DNA from: Hydrogenophaga aromaticivorans
GTDB lineage: Bacteria > Pseudomonadota > Gammaproteobacteria > Burkholderiales > Burkholderiaceae_C
Length of the DNA: 64,000 nucleotides
Reading direction: 5' to 3'
Assembly: GCF_013387465.1 (NCBI RefSeq)
Contig: NZ_VYGV01000028.1
Location: 62,001 to 126,000, forward strand
The notes under the pieces are model-generated. The model had not been told where the DNA came from and made no database searches. It saw only the letters and a program-made list of their open reading frames with translations. The number at the start of each line of letters is the position of its first letter. The stretch's first letter is position 1. The translations under genes and the position numbers were made by a program. Shown here one piece after another: positions 1 through 8,730 of this stretch.

Positions 1-530
1 CCGTGTTGGAACACCTGGCGGCGCACCGTCTGCACGAAGCAGTTGATGGCCCACTTCGAGGACGCGTAGACCGGCTCCCAGGGCGTGGGGAAATGCGCCG
101 CCAGCGAGCTGGTCACGATGATGTCGCCGCGGCCGCGCGCGATCATGTGCGGCAGCACGCCGCGCACGTTCTTCATCACCACGTTGATGTTCAGGTTGAG
201 CATGCGGTCGATGGCGTCGTCGTTGGCATCCACCAGATCGCCGCCCACGTAGAGCCCGGCGTTGGCGTGGAACACGTCGAGCCGGCCGCCCAGCGCGAGG
301 ATGCGCTCGGGCATGGCGGCGCATTGAGCGGGGTCCAGCAGGTCGATCACCAGCGGCAGGGCGGCGGCGCCCAGCGTTGCGCAGGCCTTGGCCAGGGCTT
401 GTGCATCGCGGTCGATCAGCACGACCATCGCGCCGGCTTGCACCATGGCCTGGGCACTGGCGAAACCGATGCCCGACGCCGCGCCGGTGACGGCGGCCAC
501 CTGGCCGCTCAGAGGGAGGGGGGTGTTCAT
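1..530 (-). CDS. Short-chain dehydrogenase/reductase (polyol dehydrogenase-like), 3' end outside window
   Basis: Reverse-strand reading from the ATG at 530 gives a classical SDR: TGAASGIG cofactor-binding loop at about residues 15-22, an NAG motif near residue 90, a TSS catalytic serine region and YASSK near residue 158. About 176 residues are present and the C-terminus lies beyond the left edge. It follows the ABC transporter ATPase gene by 28 bp on the same strand, so it is probably the last gene seen of that operon. SDRs in this position (as in smo/mtl polyol operons) oxidise sorbitol, mannitol or a related alditol to a ketose with NAD. The family and the truncation are seen directly; the polyol substrate is inferred from context. 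No clear ribosome-binding site precedes the start. Confidence 0.85.
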   Translation of the reverse strand, partial: MNTPLPLSGQVAAVTGAASGIGFASAQAMVQAGAMVVLIDRDAQALAKACATLGAAALPLVIDLLDPAQCAAMPERILALGGRLDVFHANAGLYVGGDLVDANDDAIDRMLNLNINVVMKNVRGVLPHMIARGRGDIIVTSSLAAHFPTPWEPVYASSKWAINCFVQTVRRQVFQH

Positions 531-558
531 GTGGGGGGCTGGCAAGGGGTGCTGTGGG

Positions 559-1602
<1,044 letters not shown>

Positions 1603-1666
1603 TTGGGTTGTCCTCAAAAATCCGTTGAACCTACAGAGCAGCGAATCGCGTGCCCAGTCCAGGGCT

Positions 1667-1740
1667 GCCGCGGAACCGGCTTTGCCGGGCCGCCAGCAGC
1701 CGCCCCCTGGAGGGGGTCGCGCGCAGCGCGGCGGGGGTGT
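1667..1740. repeat. Dispersed palindromic repeat, copy A
   Basis: GCCGCGGAACCGGC followed by a TTTGCCGGGCCGC arm (1667-1693) and GC-rich complementary blocks (CCCCCTGGAGGGGG) fill most of the gap between the permease and ATPase genes. The first 27 bp recur with two mismatches at 48543-48569 in front of pgi. I take it as a chromosomal dispersed repeat rather than a gene. Confidence 0.6.
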
Positions 1741-1744
1741 GCCG

Positions 1745-2575
1745 TCATTTGACGGCTCCGAAAGTCAAGCCCTGGACGAGTTGCTTCTGACTGAACCAGC
1801 CAAACACGACGATGGGGGCGATGGCCATGAGCGAGGCCGCGGACAGCTTGGCCCAGAACAGGCCTTCGGGGCTGGAGTAGCTGGCGATCAGCGTGGCCAG
1901 CGTGCCGGCCTTGGCGGAGCTGAGGTTGAGCGACCAGAAGGCCTCGTTCCAGCTCAGCACCAGGCACAGCAGGCCGGTGGAGGCCAGTCCGCCCATGCCC
2001 AACGGCAGCAGCACCTTGACGGCCTCCTGCCAGAGCGTGGCGCCGTCCATGCGCGCCGCTTCCAGGATTTCGTTCGGAATCTCCTTGAACGACGAGTACA
2101 GCATCCACACCATGATGGGCAGGTTGGACAGCGTGAACACGATGATCAGGCCGAGCTGCGTGTCGAGCAGCGAACTCTTCTGGGCCAGCACGTAGATGGG
2201 CACCAGCGCGCCCACGGAGGGCATCATCTTGGTCGACAGCATCCACATCAGGATGTCCTTGTCGCGCTTGCCCTTGTGGAAGGCCATGGCGTAGGCGGCT
2301 GGCGCGGCGATGGCCAGGCCCAGCAGCGTGGACACCACGCTGGTGACCACCGAGTTCCAGGCGTAGTGCAGGTAGTCGCTGCGTTCCTGCACCTCGTGGA
2401 AGTTCTCCAGCGTGGGGCTGAAGAACAGCTCGGGCGGCACCGCGATGGCCTGCAGCTCGGTCTTGAAAGCCGTCAGCAACAGCCAGCCGAGCGGGAAGAA
2501 CAGCAGCAGGGCGACGGCCCAGGCGGCGACGGTGCGCACCGCGTAGGCGGGCGTGAAAGTGGATTGGCGTGCCAT
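1745..2575 (-). CDS. Polyol ABC transporter permease (SmoG/MtlG type)
   Basis: A 276-residue inner-membrane permease of the MalG family with about six hydrophobic segments. The cytoplasmic EAA loop (EILEAARMDGATLWQEAVKV) that docks on the ATPase lies near residues 180-200. The gene begins 11 bp after the stop of the other permease gene, so the two are almost certainly co-transcribed and form the transmembrane heterodimer. Length and topology are normal for the family. The substrate is not readable from the permease itself; the alditol assignment rests on operon content. Confidence 0.92.
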   Translation of the reverse strand: MARQSTFTPAYAVRTVAAWAVALLLFFPLGWLLLTAFKTELQAIAVPPELFFSPTLENFHEVQERSDYLHYAWNSVVTSVVSTLLGLAIAAPAAYAMAFHKGKRDKDILMWMLSTKMMPSVGALVPIYVLAQKSSLLDTQLGLIIVFTLSNLPIMVWMLYSSFKEIPNEILEAARMDGATLWQEAVKVLLPLGMGGLASTGLLCLVLSWNEAFWSLNLSSAKAGTLATLIASYSSPEGLFWAKLSAASLMAIAPIVVFGWFSQKQLVQGLTFGAVK

Positions 2576-2586
2576 GGGGGTGGGCC

Positions 2587-3447
2587 TTATTTGTCGAGGT
2601 TCTTGCCGACCATGCGAATCAGGAAGATCGCGGCGATGTTGGCCAGCAGCACGGCGAACAACGCACCGGCCGAGGCCACGCCGGCGTCGAAGTTGAGCAG
2701 GGCCTGCTTGAAGATCAGGAAGGCGACGTTGGTGCTCGCGTCACCCGGGCCGCCACCGGTGGTGGTGTAGATCTCTGCGAACACGCTGAGCAAAAAGATC
2801 AGCTCGATCATCACGACCACGGCCACCGAGCGGCCGAGGTGTGGGATGTAGAGGTAACGCAGTTGCTGGCCATAGGTGGCGCCGTCCATGCGCGCGGCTT
2901 CGAGCTGTTCGCGGTCCATGCTCTGCAGCGCCGTCATGAAGATCAACGTGGCAAAGGGCAGCCACTGCCACGACACCATGATGATCACGGAGAGCAGCGG
3001 GAAGTCGGTCAGCCAGTCCACCGGCGTGGCGCCGAAGAAGGTCCAGACCTGCGCCAGCACGCCGTAGATGGGGTTCATCATCATGTTCTTCCACATCAGC
3101 GCGTTGACCGTGGGCATGACGAAAAAGGGCGAGATCAGCAGCACGCGCACCAGGCCCCGGCCGGCAAACGGTTCGTTGATCAGCAGGGCGATCAGCACGC
3201 CCATGATCACGGTGATCAGGATCACGCTGCCCAGCAGCAGCACCGTGTTGATCACCGAGGTGGTGAACGACGGGTCGGTGACGAAGTACTCGAAGTTCTC
3301 CAGGCCGGCGAACCCGGTCACATCCGGCTGCAACAGGTTGTAGCGGATGAGGGAGAAGTAGATCGTCATCACCAGCGGCACGATCATCCAGAGGAAGAGC
3401 GTGGCCACGGCGGGCGTGAGCAGCAGTCGGGGGAGCAGTCGGTTCAT
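2587..3447 (-). CDS. Polyol ABC transporter permease (SmoF/MtlF type)
   Basis: A 286-residue MalF-like permease with an N-terminal membrane helix, five further hydrophobic segments and the EAA loop (QLEAARMDGATYGQQLRYLY) near residues 190-210. It lies between the binding-protein gene (184-bp gap carrying a paired hairpin repeat) and the second permease. It supplies one half of the membrane channel. Family assignment is firm; specificity is inferred. Confidence 0.92.
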   Translation of the reverse strand: MNRLLPRLLLTPAVATLFLWMIVPLVMTIYFSLIRYNLLQPDVTGFAGLENFEYFVTDPSFTTSVINTVLLLGSVILITVIMGVLIALLINEPFAGRGLVRVLLISPFFVMPTVNALMWKNMMMNPIYGVLAQVWTFFGATPVDWLTDFPLLSVIIMVSWQWLPFATLIFMTALQSMDREQLEAARMDGATYGQQLRYLYIPHLGRSVAVVVMIELIFLLSVFAEIYTTTGGGPGDASTNVAFLIFKQALLNFDAGVASAGALFAVLLANIAAIFLIRMVGKNLDK

Positions 3448-3497
3448 GGGGAGACCCTGGAGGCGACAAAAACGAACGGAAGGCGTTTGGCTTCAAA

Positions 3498-3616
3498 ACT
3501 CCCTCCCCCGCTGGGGGAGGGTAGGGGTGGGGGCCGGTTCGGCGCCCATGGTTGTCGCCGACAGGGCTGCTGCTGGCGTGCCCCCACCCCAGCCCTCCCC
3601 CAGAGGGGGAGGGGGT
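3498..3616. repeat. Paired inverted hairpin repeat (BIME/REP-like) between binding protein and permease genes
   Basis: Two hairpins with identical 9-bp arms, CCCTCCCCC/GGGGGAGGG, lie at 3501-3521 (loop GCT) and 3593-3613 (loop AGA). Each is followed on its inner side by a GGGGTGGGGGC-type tail, so the two units are inverted copies of one another around a 45-bp centre. This is the layout of bacterial interspersed mosaic elements. It lies exactly at the binding protein-permease boundary, where such elements can protect the upstream mRNA segment. Confidence 0.7.
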
Positions 3617-3631
3617 CTTTCGCGGACCGGC

Positions 3632-4939
3632 TTACTTGTAGTAGCCGGCTTTCTTCATCTCCCGCTCGGCCGCCACCTGGCCAGCCTTCAAAGCCGCATC
3701 CACGCTGGTCTTGCCGGCCAGCGCAGCGCTCATCTGCTGGCCCACCGCGATACCGATGGACTGGAACTCCGGAATGGCCGCGAACTGCACGCCGGTGTAC
3801 GGGCTCTTGGGCAGCGTGCTGTCGTTCGGGTTGGCCGATTCGATGGCCTTCAGCTCAGCCGAAGCGAAGCGCGCGGCCTTCTGGAAGTCGGCGCTGGCGT
3901 AGGTGCTCTTGCGGGTGCCGGTCGGCACGTTGGCCCAGCCATTGGTCTTGGCCACCAGCTGGATGTAGTCCTTGCTGGTGGCCCAGCTCACGAACTTCTG
4001 TGCAGCGTCCACCTTCTTCGAACCGGCGGGGATCGCCAGGTTCCAGGACCACAGCCAGTTCGCGCCCTTGGGCGTCACTTGCGTGGGCGCCTGGGCGAAG
4101 GCCATCTGGTCGGCGACTTTCGACTGCTTGGGATCGCTCACGAACGAGGCGGCGATGGTGGCGTCGATCCACATGCCGCACTTGCCCGAGTTGGTCAGGG
4201 CCAGGATCTCGTTGAAGCTGTTGGCGCTGGAGCCGGGCGGGCCGTAGTTCTTCAGCAGGTCGACGTAGAACGTGATGGCGTCTTTCCAGGGCTTGCTTTC
4301 CAGCTGCGGCTTCCAGCTCATGTCGAACCACTGGCCGCCGAAGGTGTTCACCAGCGTGGACAGAAAGGCCATGTTGTCGCCCCAGCCCGGCTTGCCGCGC
4401 AGGCAGATGCCGTAGACGCCGGCCGCCGGGTTGTGGATCTTCTTGGCCAGGTCGGCGACCTGCGTCCAGGTGGGGCGCTCGGGCACGGTCACACCGACCT
4501 TGTCGGCCAGGTCCTTGCGGTACATCAGCATCGAGCTTTCGCCGTAGAACGGGGCCGCGTAGAGCTTGCCCCCCACCGTCAGGCCGCCGCGCACGGCGGG
4601 CAGCAGGTCGTCCACGTCGTAGGCGGCGTCGGTCTTGAGCTCGGTGAGCCAGCCCTTCTTGCCCCAGATCGGCGCTTCGTACATGCCGATGGTCATGATG
4701 TCGAACTGGCCGCCCTTGGTGGCGATGTCGGTCGTCACGCGCTGGCGCAGCACGCCTTCTTCCAGCGTCACCCACTTGAGCTTGATGTCGGGGTTGGCGG
4801 CTTCGAAGTTCTTGCCGAGTTTCTGCATCTCGATCATGTGGCCGTTGTTCACGGTGGCGATCACGAGTTCGGTGGCGGCGTGCGCCATGCCGGCGCTCAG
4901 CAGCGCGGCGGTGAGGACAGAGGCGAGGCGGAATTTCAC
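3632..4939 (-). CDS. Polyol ABC transporter periplasmic binding protein (SmoE/MtlE type)
   Basis: A 435-residue extracellular solute-binding protein. The N-terminus KFRLASVLTAALLSAGMAHA is a Sec signal peptide with cleavage after AHA, and the mature part has the alternating alpha/beta pattern of family 1 binding proteins. I chose the GTG at 4939 because AGGAG lies about 9 bases upstream; an upstream ATG at 4978 would put an arginine-rich tail before the signal peptide. It is the first gene of the transporter operon, as is usual for the most highly expressed component. The closest remembered families are the sorbitol/mannitol-binding proteins of alpha- and betaproteobacteria; ligand specificity is inferred. 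Confidence 0.9.
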   Translation of the reverse strand: MKFRLASVLTAALLSAGMAHAATELVIATVNNGHMIEMQKLGKNFEAANPDIKLKWVTLEEGVLRQRVTTDIATKGGQFDIMTIGMYEAPIWGKKGWLTELKTDAAYDVDDLLPAVRGGLTVGGKLYAAPFYGESSMLMYRKDLADKVGVTVPERPTWTQVADLAKKIHNPAAGVYGICLRGKPGWGDNMAFLSTLVNTFGGQWFDMSWKPQLESKPWKDAITFYVDLLKNYGPPGSSANSFNEILALTNSGKCGMWIDATIAASFVSDPKQSKVADQMAFAQAPTQVTPKGANWLWSWNLAIPAGSKKVDAAQKFVSWATSKDYIQLVAKTNGWANVPTGTRKSTYASADFQKAARFASAELKAIESANPNDSTLPKSPYTGVQFAAIPEFQSIGIAVGQQMSAALAGKTSVDAALKAGQVAAEREMKKAGYYK

Positions 4940-5017
4940 GGTTTGTCTCCTGGGTGGATGGGCGGAATTTCTGGTCAACGGCTATCGGTGAACCGTGGAC
5001 GAATTCTCGGTTTGATG

Positions 5018-5049
5018 TCAGGCACGGTTTGTACGCAAAAGGGCCTGAC
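5018..5049. promoter_or_regulatory. Inverted repeat in the polyol operon promoter region
   Basis: GTCAGGC (5018-5024) and GCCTGAC (5043-5049) form perfect 7-bp arms 18 bp apart, 79 bp upstream of the binding-protein start. It differs from the LacI-type operators at 6202 and 6337, so another regulator may control this operon. It could be an operator; function is inferred from position only. Confidence 0.4.
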
Positions 5050-5129
5050 TTGTACTCTCTTGCATTTGAAGGCTGGGATTTACCCTAGCCAGCGGCGCAA
5101 AGTTTGTGACTTGGCCCGGAAAACCGCAT

Positions 5130-6161
5130 TCAGCTGCTGGCGCGCAGCATCAGTTCGAACCCCAGATCGATCGAGTGCGCCGGTGGCGTCTCGCCGCGCA
5201 TGAGGGCCAGCAGCAGGCGCGCGCTGGCCTCGCCGATGGCTTCGCGCGGCGTGCGCACCGTGGTCAGCGGCGGCAGCATCTGGTCGCTGCCCGAGAGGTC
5301 GTTGAAGCCCGCCACCGCCACGCGCTGCGGCACCGCCACACCCAGGCGCAGCGCCGCGAGCAGGCCGCCTTGTGCCAGGTCGTCGTTGCAGAAGAAGACC
5401 GCGTCGCAGTCGGGGTGCTCGCGCAGCAGGTCCTCGAACAGCACGCTGCCGAGCGCCATGGACGAGGGCAGGGGGCTGAGCAGTTCCAGCCCGGCGTCGT
5501 ACAGGCCGTGTTGGCGCAGGCAGGCGCGGTAGCCCTCGGCGCGCTGCAGCGTGCGCGGGTCGAGCTGCGCGGCGACGAAGGCGATGCGCTTGTGGCCGCG
5601 CTGCACCAGGTGTTCGGTGATGGCCTGGCCCGCGGCGTGCTGCGAGAAGCCCACGCAGTACACGCCGGGCGTGTTGCCCAGTTCCATCACGTGCACGCAG
5701 GGCACACCGCTGCCCTCGATGAGCGCGCGCGTGGTGGCGCTGTGGTCGGTGCCGGTGACCAGCAGGCCGGCGGGGCGGTGCTGCAGCTGCTCGCGCAGCA
5801 GCTGCTCTTCTTCGTCCGGGTTGTAGTGGGTGATGCCGATCAGCGTCTGGTAGCCCGCCGGGCGCAACGTGCGCTGCACGGCTTCGAGCAGGTCCACAAA
5901 CAGCGCGTTGGAGAGCATGGGAATGAGCACCGCCACGTGTGAACTGTGGCGCGAGGCGAGCGCGCGCGCCGCCGGGTCGGGCGTGTAGCGCAGCTGGCTG
6001 GCGGCTTCCTTGACGCGTTCGGCGAGCGCCGGGTCCACCGTGCGTTCGCCGCGCAGCGCGCGCGACACGGTGATCGGGCTGACACCGGCCAGCGCGGCCA
6101 CGTCGGACAGGGTGACGCGGCCGGTGGCACGGGGGCGGGCGGTGGGGGTGGGCGTCGGCAT
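5130..6161 (-). CDS. LacI-family transcriptional repressor (GntR-like, gluconate utilisation)
   Basis: A 343-residue LacI-type regulator. An N-terminal helix-turn-helix (VTLSDVAALAGVSPITVSRA, about residues 16-35) and hinge are followed by a periplasmic-binding-like effector domain (VAVLIPMLSNALF onwards, CNDDLAQGG, GFNDLSGSD). It is transcribed away from gluconokinase. A 14-bp perfect palindrome lies 41 bp before its own start and an identical copy lies just before gntK, which predicts autoregulation and repression of gntK. The most likely inducer is gluconate, as for E. coli GntR of the same family; this is inference. It also borders the polyol operon, so wider control is possible. Confidence 0.9.
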   Translation of the reverse strand: MPTPTPTARPRATGRVTLSDVAALAGVSPITVSRALRGERTVDPALAERVKEAASQLRYTPDPAARALASRHSSHVAVLIPMLSNALFVDLLEAVQRTLRPAGYQTLIGITHYNPDEEEQLLREQLQHRPAGLLVTGTDHSATTRALIEGSGVPCVHVMELGNTPGVYCVGFSQHAAGQAITEHLVQRGHKRIAFVAAQLDPRTLQRAEGYRACLRQHGLYDAGLELLSPLPSSMALGSVLFEDLLREHPDCDAVFFCNDDLAQGGLLAALRLGVAVPQRVAVAGFNDLSGSDQMLPPLTTVRTPREAIGEASARLLLALMRGETPPAHSIDLGFELMLRASS

Positions 6162-6201
6162 CAGGGTAAATACGGGTGTCGGATGGGGGAAGTGTTGCCT
6201 A

Positions 6202-6215
6202 AGATAGCGCTATCT
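6202..6215. promoter_or_regulatory. LacI-type operator 1 (AGATAGCGCTATCT)
   Basis: A perfect 14-bp palindrome with central GC, typical of LacI-family operators. On the minus strand it falls just after a TTGCGA hexamer (6219-6224) that could be the -35 of the repressor gene, so binding there would give autorepression. An identical copy is at 6337-6350. Confidence 0.8.
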
Positions 6216-6238
6216 CATTCGCAAGTCCAGCCCTGAAA

Positions 6239-6325
6239 ACCCGTAGACGGGTGCCCGGCTGGCCGGACAAAGGGGCTCAACCCCCACCGAGTGCAAACGC
6301 CGGTCTGGACGCCAGACCGTTTTTT
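6239..6325 (+). ncRNA. Structured leader or small RNA ending in an intrinsic terminator, upstream of gntK
   Basis: Between the two operators the plus strand can fold into successive stem-loops: CCCG-TAGA-CGGG (6240-6251), CCGG-CTGG-CCGG (6255-6266), GGGG-CTCAA-CCCC (6272-6284) and a terminator hairpin with six Ts (6301-6325). No coding potential is evident. It could be a short independent RNA or a terminated leader of gntK. The folds were drawn by eye, without energy calculation, and the promoter is not identified. Confidence 0.4.
6301..6325 (+). terminator. Rho-independent terminator between the two operators
   Basis: CGGTCTGG-ACG-CCAGACCG is a perfect 8-bp stem with a 3-base loop, followed immediately by TTTTTT. 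It stops plus-strand transcripts that start near operator 1 and lies only 31 bp before the gntK start codon. Confidence 0.85.
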
Positions 6326-6336
6326 CAACCTCGCGA

Positions 6337-6350
6337 AGATAGCGCTATCT
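6337..6350. promoter_or_regulatory. LacI-type operator 2 directly before gntK
   Basis: AGATAGCGCTATCT, identical to operator 1 and 135 bp from it (start to start). It ends 5 bp before the gntK ATG and occupies the place of a Shine-Dalgarno sequence. The TATCTC within and just past it could also serve as a -10 element, in which case gntK mRNA would be leaderless or nearly so. Confidence 0.8.
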
Positions 6351-6355
6351 CAAGC

Positions 6356-6889
6356 ATGAATCCCGACATCAATGCATCGCTGGTGATCATGGGCGTGGCC
6401 GGCTGCGGCAAGTCCAGCCTGGGTGCGGCGCTGGCCGAACGCCTCGGTTTCGAGCTGATCGAAGGCGACGACCACCACAGCCCAGGCAACCGCGACAAGA
6501 TGCGCCAGGGCACCCCGCTCACCGACGCCGACCGCGACGGCTGGCTCACCACGCTGGCCGGCCTGCTGGCGCAGCACCCGGGCGGCGCCGTGCTCACCTG
6601 CTCGGCACTGCGCCGTGCCTACCGCGAGCGCCTGCGTGCCGCGGCACCGGGCCTGCGCTTCGTGTTCCTGGACCTCACGCCCGCGCTGGCGCAGCAGCGC
6701 GTCTCGGCGCGTTCGGCCCACTTCTTCTCCAGTTCGCTGGTGGACAGCCAGTTCGCCACGCTGGAGTCCCCCGTGGGCGAGCCCGGCGTGTTGCGCGTGG
6801 ACGCCGCCGCCCCGCTGACCCAGCTGGTGGACGAAGCGGTCGCCTGGTGCCACGCCACCGCCACCCCCCACAACCCGGAGGCTGCATGA
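6356..6889 (+). CDS. gntK: Gluconokinase
   Basis: A 177-residue carbohydrate kinase of the GntK/IdnK type that phosphorylates D-gluconate to 6-phosphogluconate, feeding Edd/Eda (encoded at 48.6-51.1 kb). The P-loop GVAGCGKS is at residues 13-20, followed by EGDDHHSPGN(R)DKM and TPLTDADRDGWL, both hallmarks of gluconokinase. The ATG at 6356 is chosen because the protein then begins shortly before the P-loop as in homologues. No Shine-Dalgarno is visible there because operator 2 lies directly upstream. Its stop codon overlaps the next start (ATGA), so it is translationally coupled to the TRAP transporter genes. Repression by the divergent LacI-type protein is expected. Confidence 0.95.
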   Translation: MNPDINASLVIMGVAGCGKSSLGAALAERLGFELIEGDDHHSPGNRDKMRQGTPLTDADRDGWLTTLAGLLAQHPGGAVLTCSALRRAYRERLRAAAPGLRFVFLDLTPALAQQRVSARSAHFFSSSLVDSQFATLESPVGEPGVLRVDAAAPLTQLVDEAVAWCHATATPHNPEAA

Positions 6890-7389
6890 ACGCACCCGAC
6901 AACACCCTGCACCCGATGCAGCGCATCGTCCACACCCTCATGGCCACCTGCCTCGCAGTGATGGCCACCGCCGTCTTCCTCAACGTGGTGCTGCGCTACG
7001 GCTTTGGCAGCAGCGTCCCTGCCAGCGAAGAACTTTCGCGCCTGCTGTTCGTGTGGATGGTGTTCCTGGGTGCCGCCGCGGCCTACCCGGCGGGCGAACA
7101 CATGGCCTTCACCAGCCTGATCGGCCTGCTGCGCCATCGCCCGGCGCTGTTTGCCGTCGCCACGCTGGTGATCCGCCTGCTGGTGCTGCTGGCCAGCGTA
7201 TTGCTGGGGCGCGGTGCCTGGCAGCAGGTGGTGGTGGGCATGGACAGCACCTCGGTGGTGCTGGGCTACCCGGTGGGCCTGTTGCCGCTGCCGGCGCTGC
7301 TGTGCGCCGTGGCCATTGGCGCCACCGCGCTGTGGGAAATCGCGCAGCGCAAACCGCTTGACCTCGGTCACAGCGCGGAAGTGGAGTGA
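6886..7389 (+). CDS. TRAP transporter small permease (DctQ family)
   Basis: A 167-residue integral membrane protein with four hydrophobic segments, the size and topology of DctQ subunits. The start at 6886 overlaps the gntK stop by four bases and has GGAG upstream. It pairs with the large permease encoded 4 bp downstream. In an operon with gluconokinase and a GntR-like regulator, the system probably imports gluconate or a similar sugar acid using the sodium or proton gradient. The substrate is inferred. Confidence 0.92.
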   Translation: MNAPDNTLHPMQRIVHTLMATCLAVMATAVFLNVVLRYGFGSSVPASEELSRLLFVWMVFLGAAAAYPAGEHMAFTSLIGLLRHRPALFAVATLVIRLLVLLASVLLGRGAWQQVVVGMDSTSVVLGYPVGLLPLPALLCAVAIGATALWEIAQRKPLDLGHSAEVE

Positions 7390-7393
7390 TCTG

Positions 7394-8686
7394 ATGAGCC
7401 TCGAAGCACAAGCCTTCATCGTTTTCGTTCTCGGCATGCTGGTGCTCATGGGCATCGGCATGAACATGGCCTTTGCCCTGCTGCTCACCGGCGCCGCCAT
7501 GGCCTGGGTGATGGACTTCTGGGACACCCAGCTGCTGGCGCAGAACATGGTGGCCGGCGTGGACAGCTTTCCGCTGCTCGCCGTGCCCTTCTTCATCCTG
7601 GCTGGCGAGCTGATGAACAGCGGCGGCATCAGCCGGCGCATCATCGAAATGGCGCAGACCTGGGTCGGCCACATCCGCGGCGGGCTGGGCTTCGTCGCCA
7701 TCGGCGCGGCGGTGCTCATGGCCAGCATGAGCGGCTCGGCGCTGGCCGACACCGCGGCGCTCGCCACCATCCTGCTGCCCATGATGCGCGAGCACGGTTA
7801 CCCCATGCACCGTTCGGCCGGGTTGATCGCCTCGGGCGGCATCATCGCGCCCATCATCCCGCCGTCCATGCCGTTCATCATCTACGGCGTCACCACCAAC
7901 ACCTCGATCTCGGCGCTGTTCCTCTCGGGCATCGTGCCCGGCCTGATGATGGGCGCCGCGCTCATCGTCACCTGGAAGATCGTGCTCAGGGGCATGGACC
8001 TGCAGGACAACCCGCCGGTACCCATGAGCGGGCGCCTGCGCGCCACGGGCCGGGCGGTGTGGGCGCTGCTCATGCCGCTGATCATCATCGGCGGCATGAA
8101 GAGCGGCGTCTTCACGCCCACCGAAGCCGCCGTCGTGGCCGCGTTCTACGCGCTGGTGGTGTCGCTGTTCATCCACCGCGAGATGAAGATCTCGGCGCTG
8201 CACGGCGTGCTGGTGCGGGCCGCCAAGACCACCGCGGTGGTGATGTTCCTCTGTGCCGGCGCCCAGGTGGCGAGCTACATGATCACCCTGGCCGACCTGC
8301 CGGGCGTGCTCGGCGGCTGGCTCGGCCCGCTGGTGGAGAACCCGCGCCTGCTGATGGCCGTGATGATGATCGTGCTGGTGCTGATCGGCACCGCGCTCGA
8401 CCTCACGCCCACCATCCTGATCTTCGCGCCGGTGATGCTGCCCATCGCCGTGAAGGCCGGCATCGACCCGGTGTACTTCGGCCTGATGTTCGTGCTCAAC
8501 GGCGCCATCGGCCTCATCACGCCGCCGGTGGGCACCGTGCTCAACGTGGTGGCCGGCGTGGGCCGCCTGCCCATGCACCAGGTGATCAAGGGCGTGAACC
8601 CCTTCCTGCTCAGCTACACGCTGGTGCTCGCCCTGTTCGTGCTCTTCCCGCAGATCGTCACCGCCCCCGTGGCGTGGATGCGCTGA
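7394..8686 (+). CDS. TRAP transporter large permease (DctM family)
   Basis: A 430-residue DctM subunit with about a dozen hydrophobic segments and family motifs such as GSALADTAAL, GGIIAPIIPPSMP and NGAIGLITPPVG. It forms the translocation channel. I start it at 7394, four bases after the small-permease stop; an in-frame ATG far upstream (7214) would overlap the whole end of the small permease. Together with the flanking genes it forms a complete QMP set. Confidence 0.95.
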   Translation: MSLEAQAFIVFVLGMLVLMGIGMNMAFALLLTGAAMAWVMDFWDTQLLAQNMVAGVDSFPLLAVPFFILAGELMNSGGISRRIIEMAQTWVGHIRGGLGFVAIGAAVLMASMSGSALADTAALATILLPMMREHGYPMHRSAGLIASGGIIAPIIPPSMPFIIYGVTTNTSISALFLSGIVPGLMMGAALIVTWKIVLRGMDLQDNPPVPMSGRLRATGRAVWALLMPLIIIGGMKSGVFTPTEAAVVAAFYALVVSLFIHREMKISALHGVLVRAAKTTAVVMFLCAGAQVASYMITLADLPGVLGGWLGPLVENPRLLMAVMMIVLVLIGTALDLTPTILIFAPVMLPIAVKAGIDPVYFGLMFVLNGAIGLITPPVGTVLNVVAGVGRLPMHQVIKGVNPFLLSYTLVLALFVLFPQIVTAPVAWMR

Positions 8687-8730
8687 TTGTTCAACCCGTT
8701 CCGTTTTCACCCCAACCCAAGGAGACTGAC

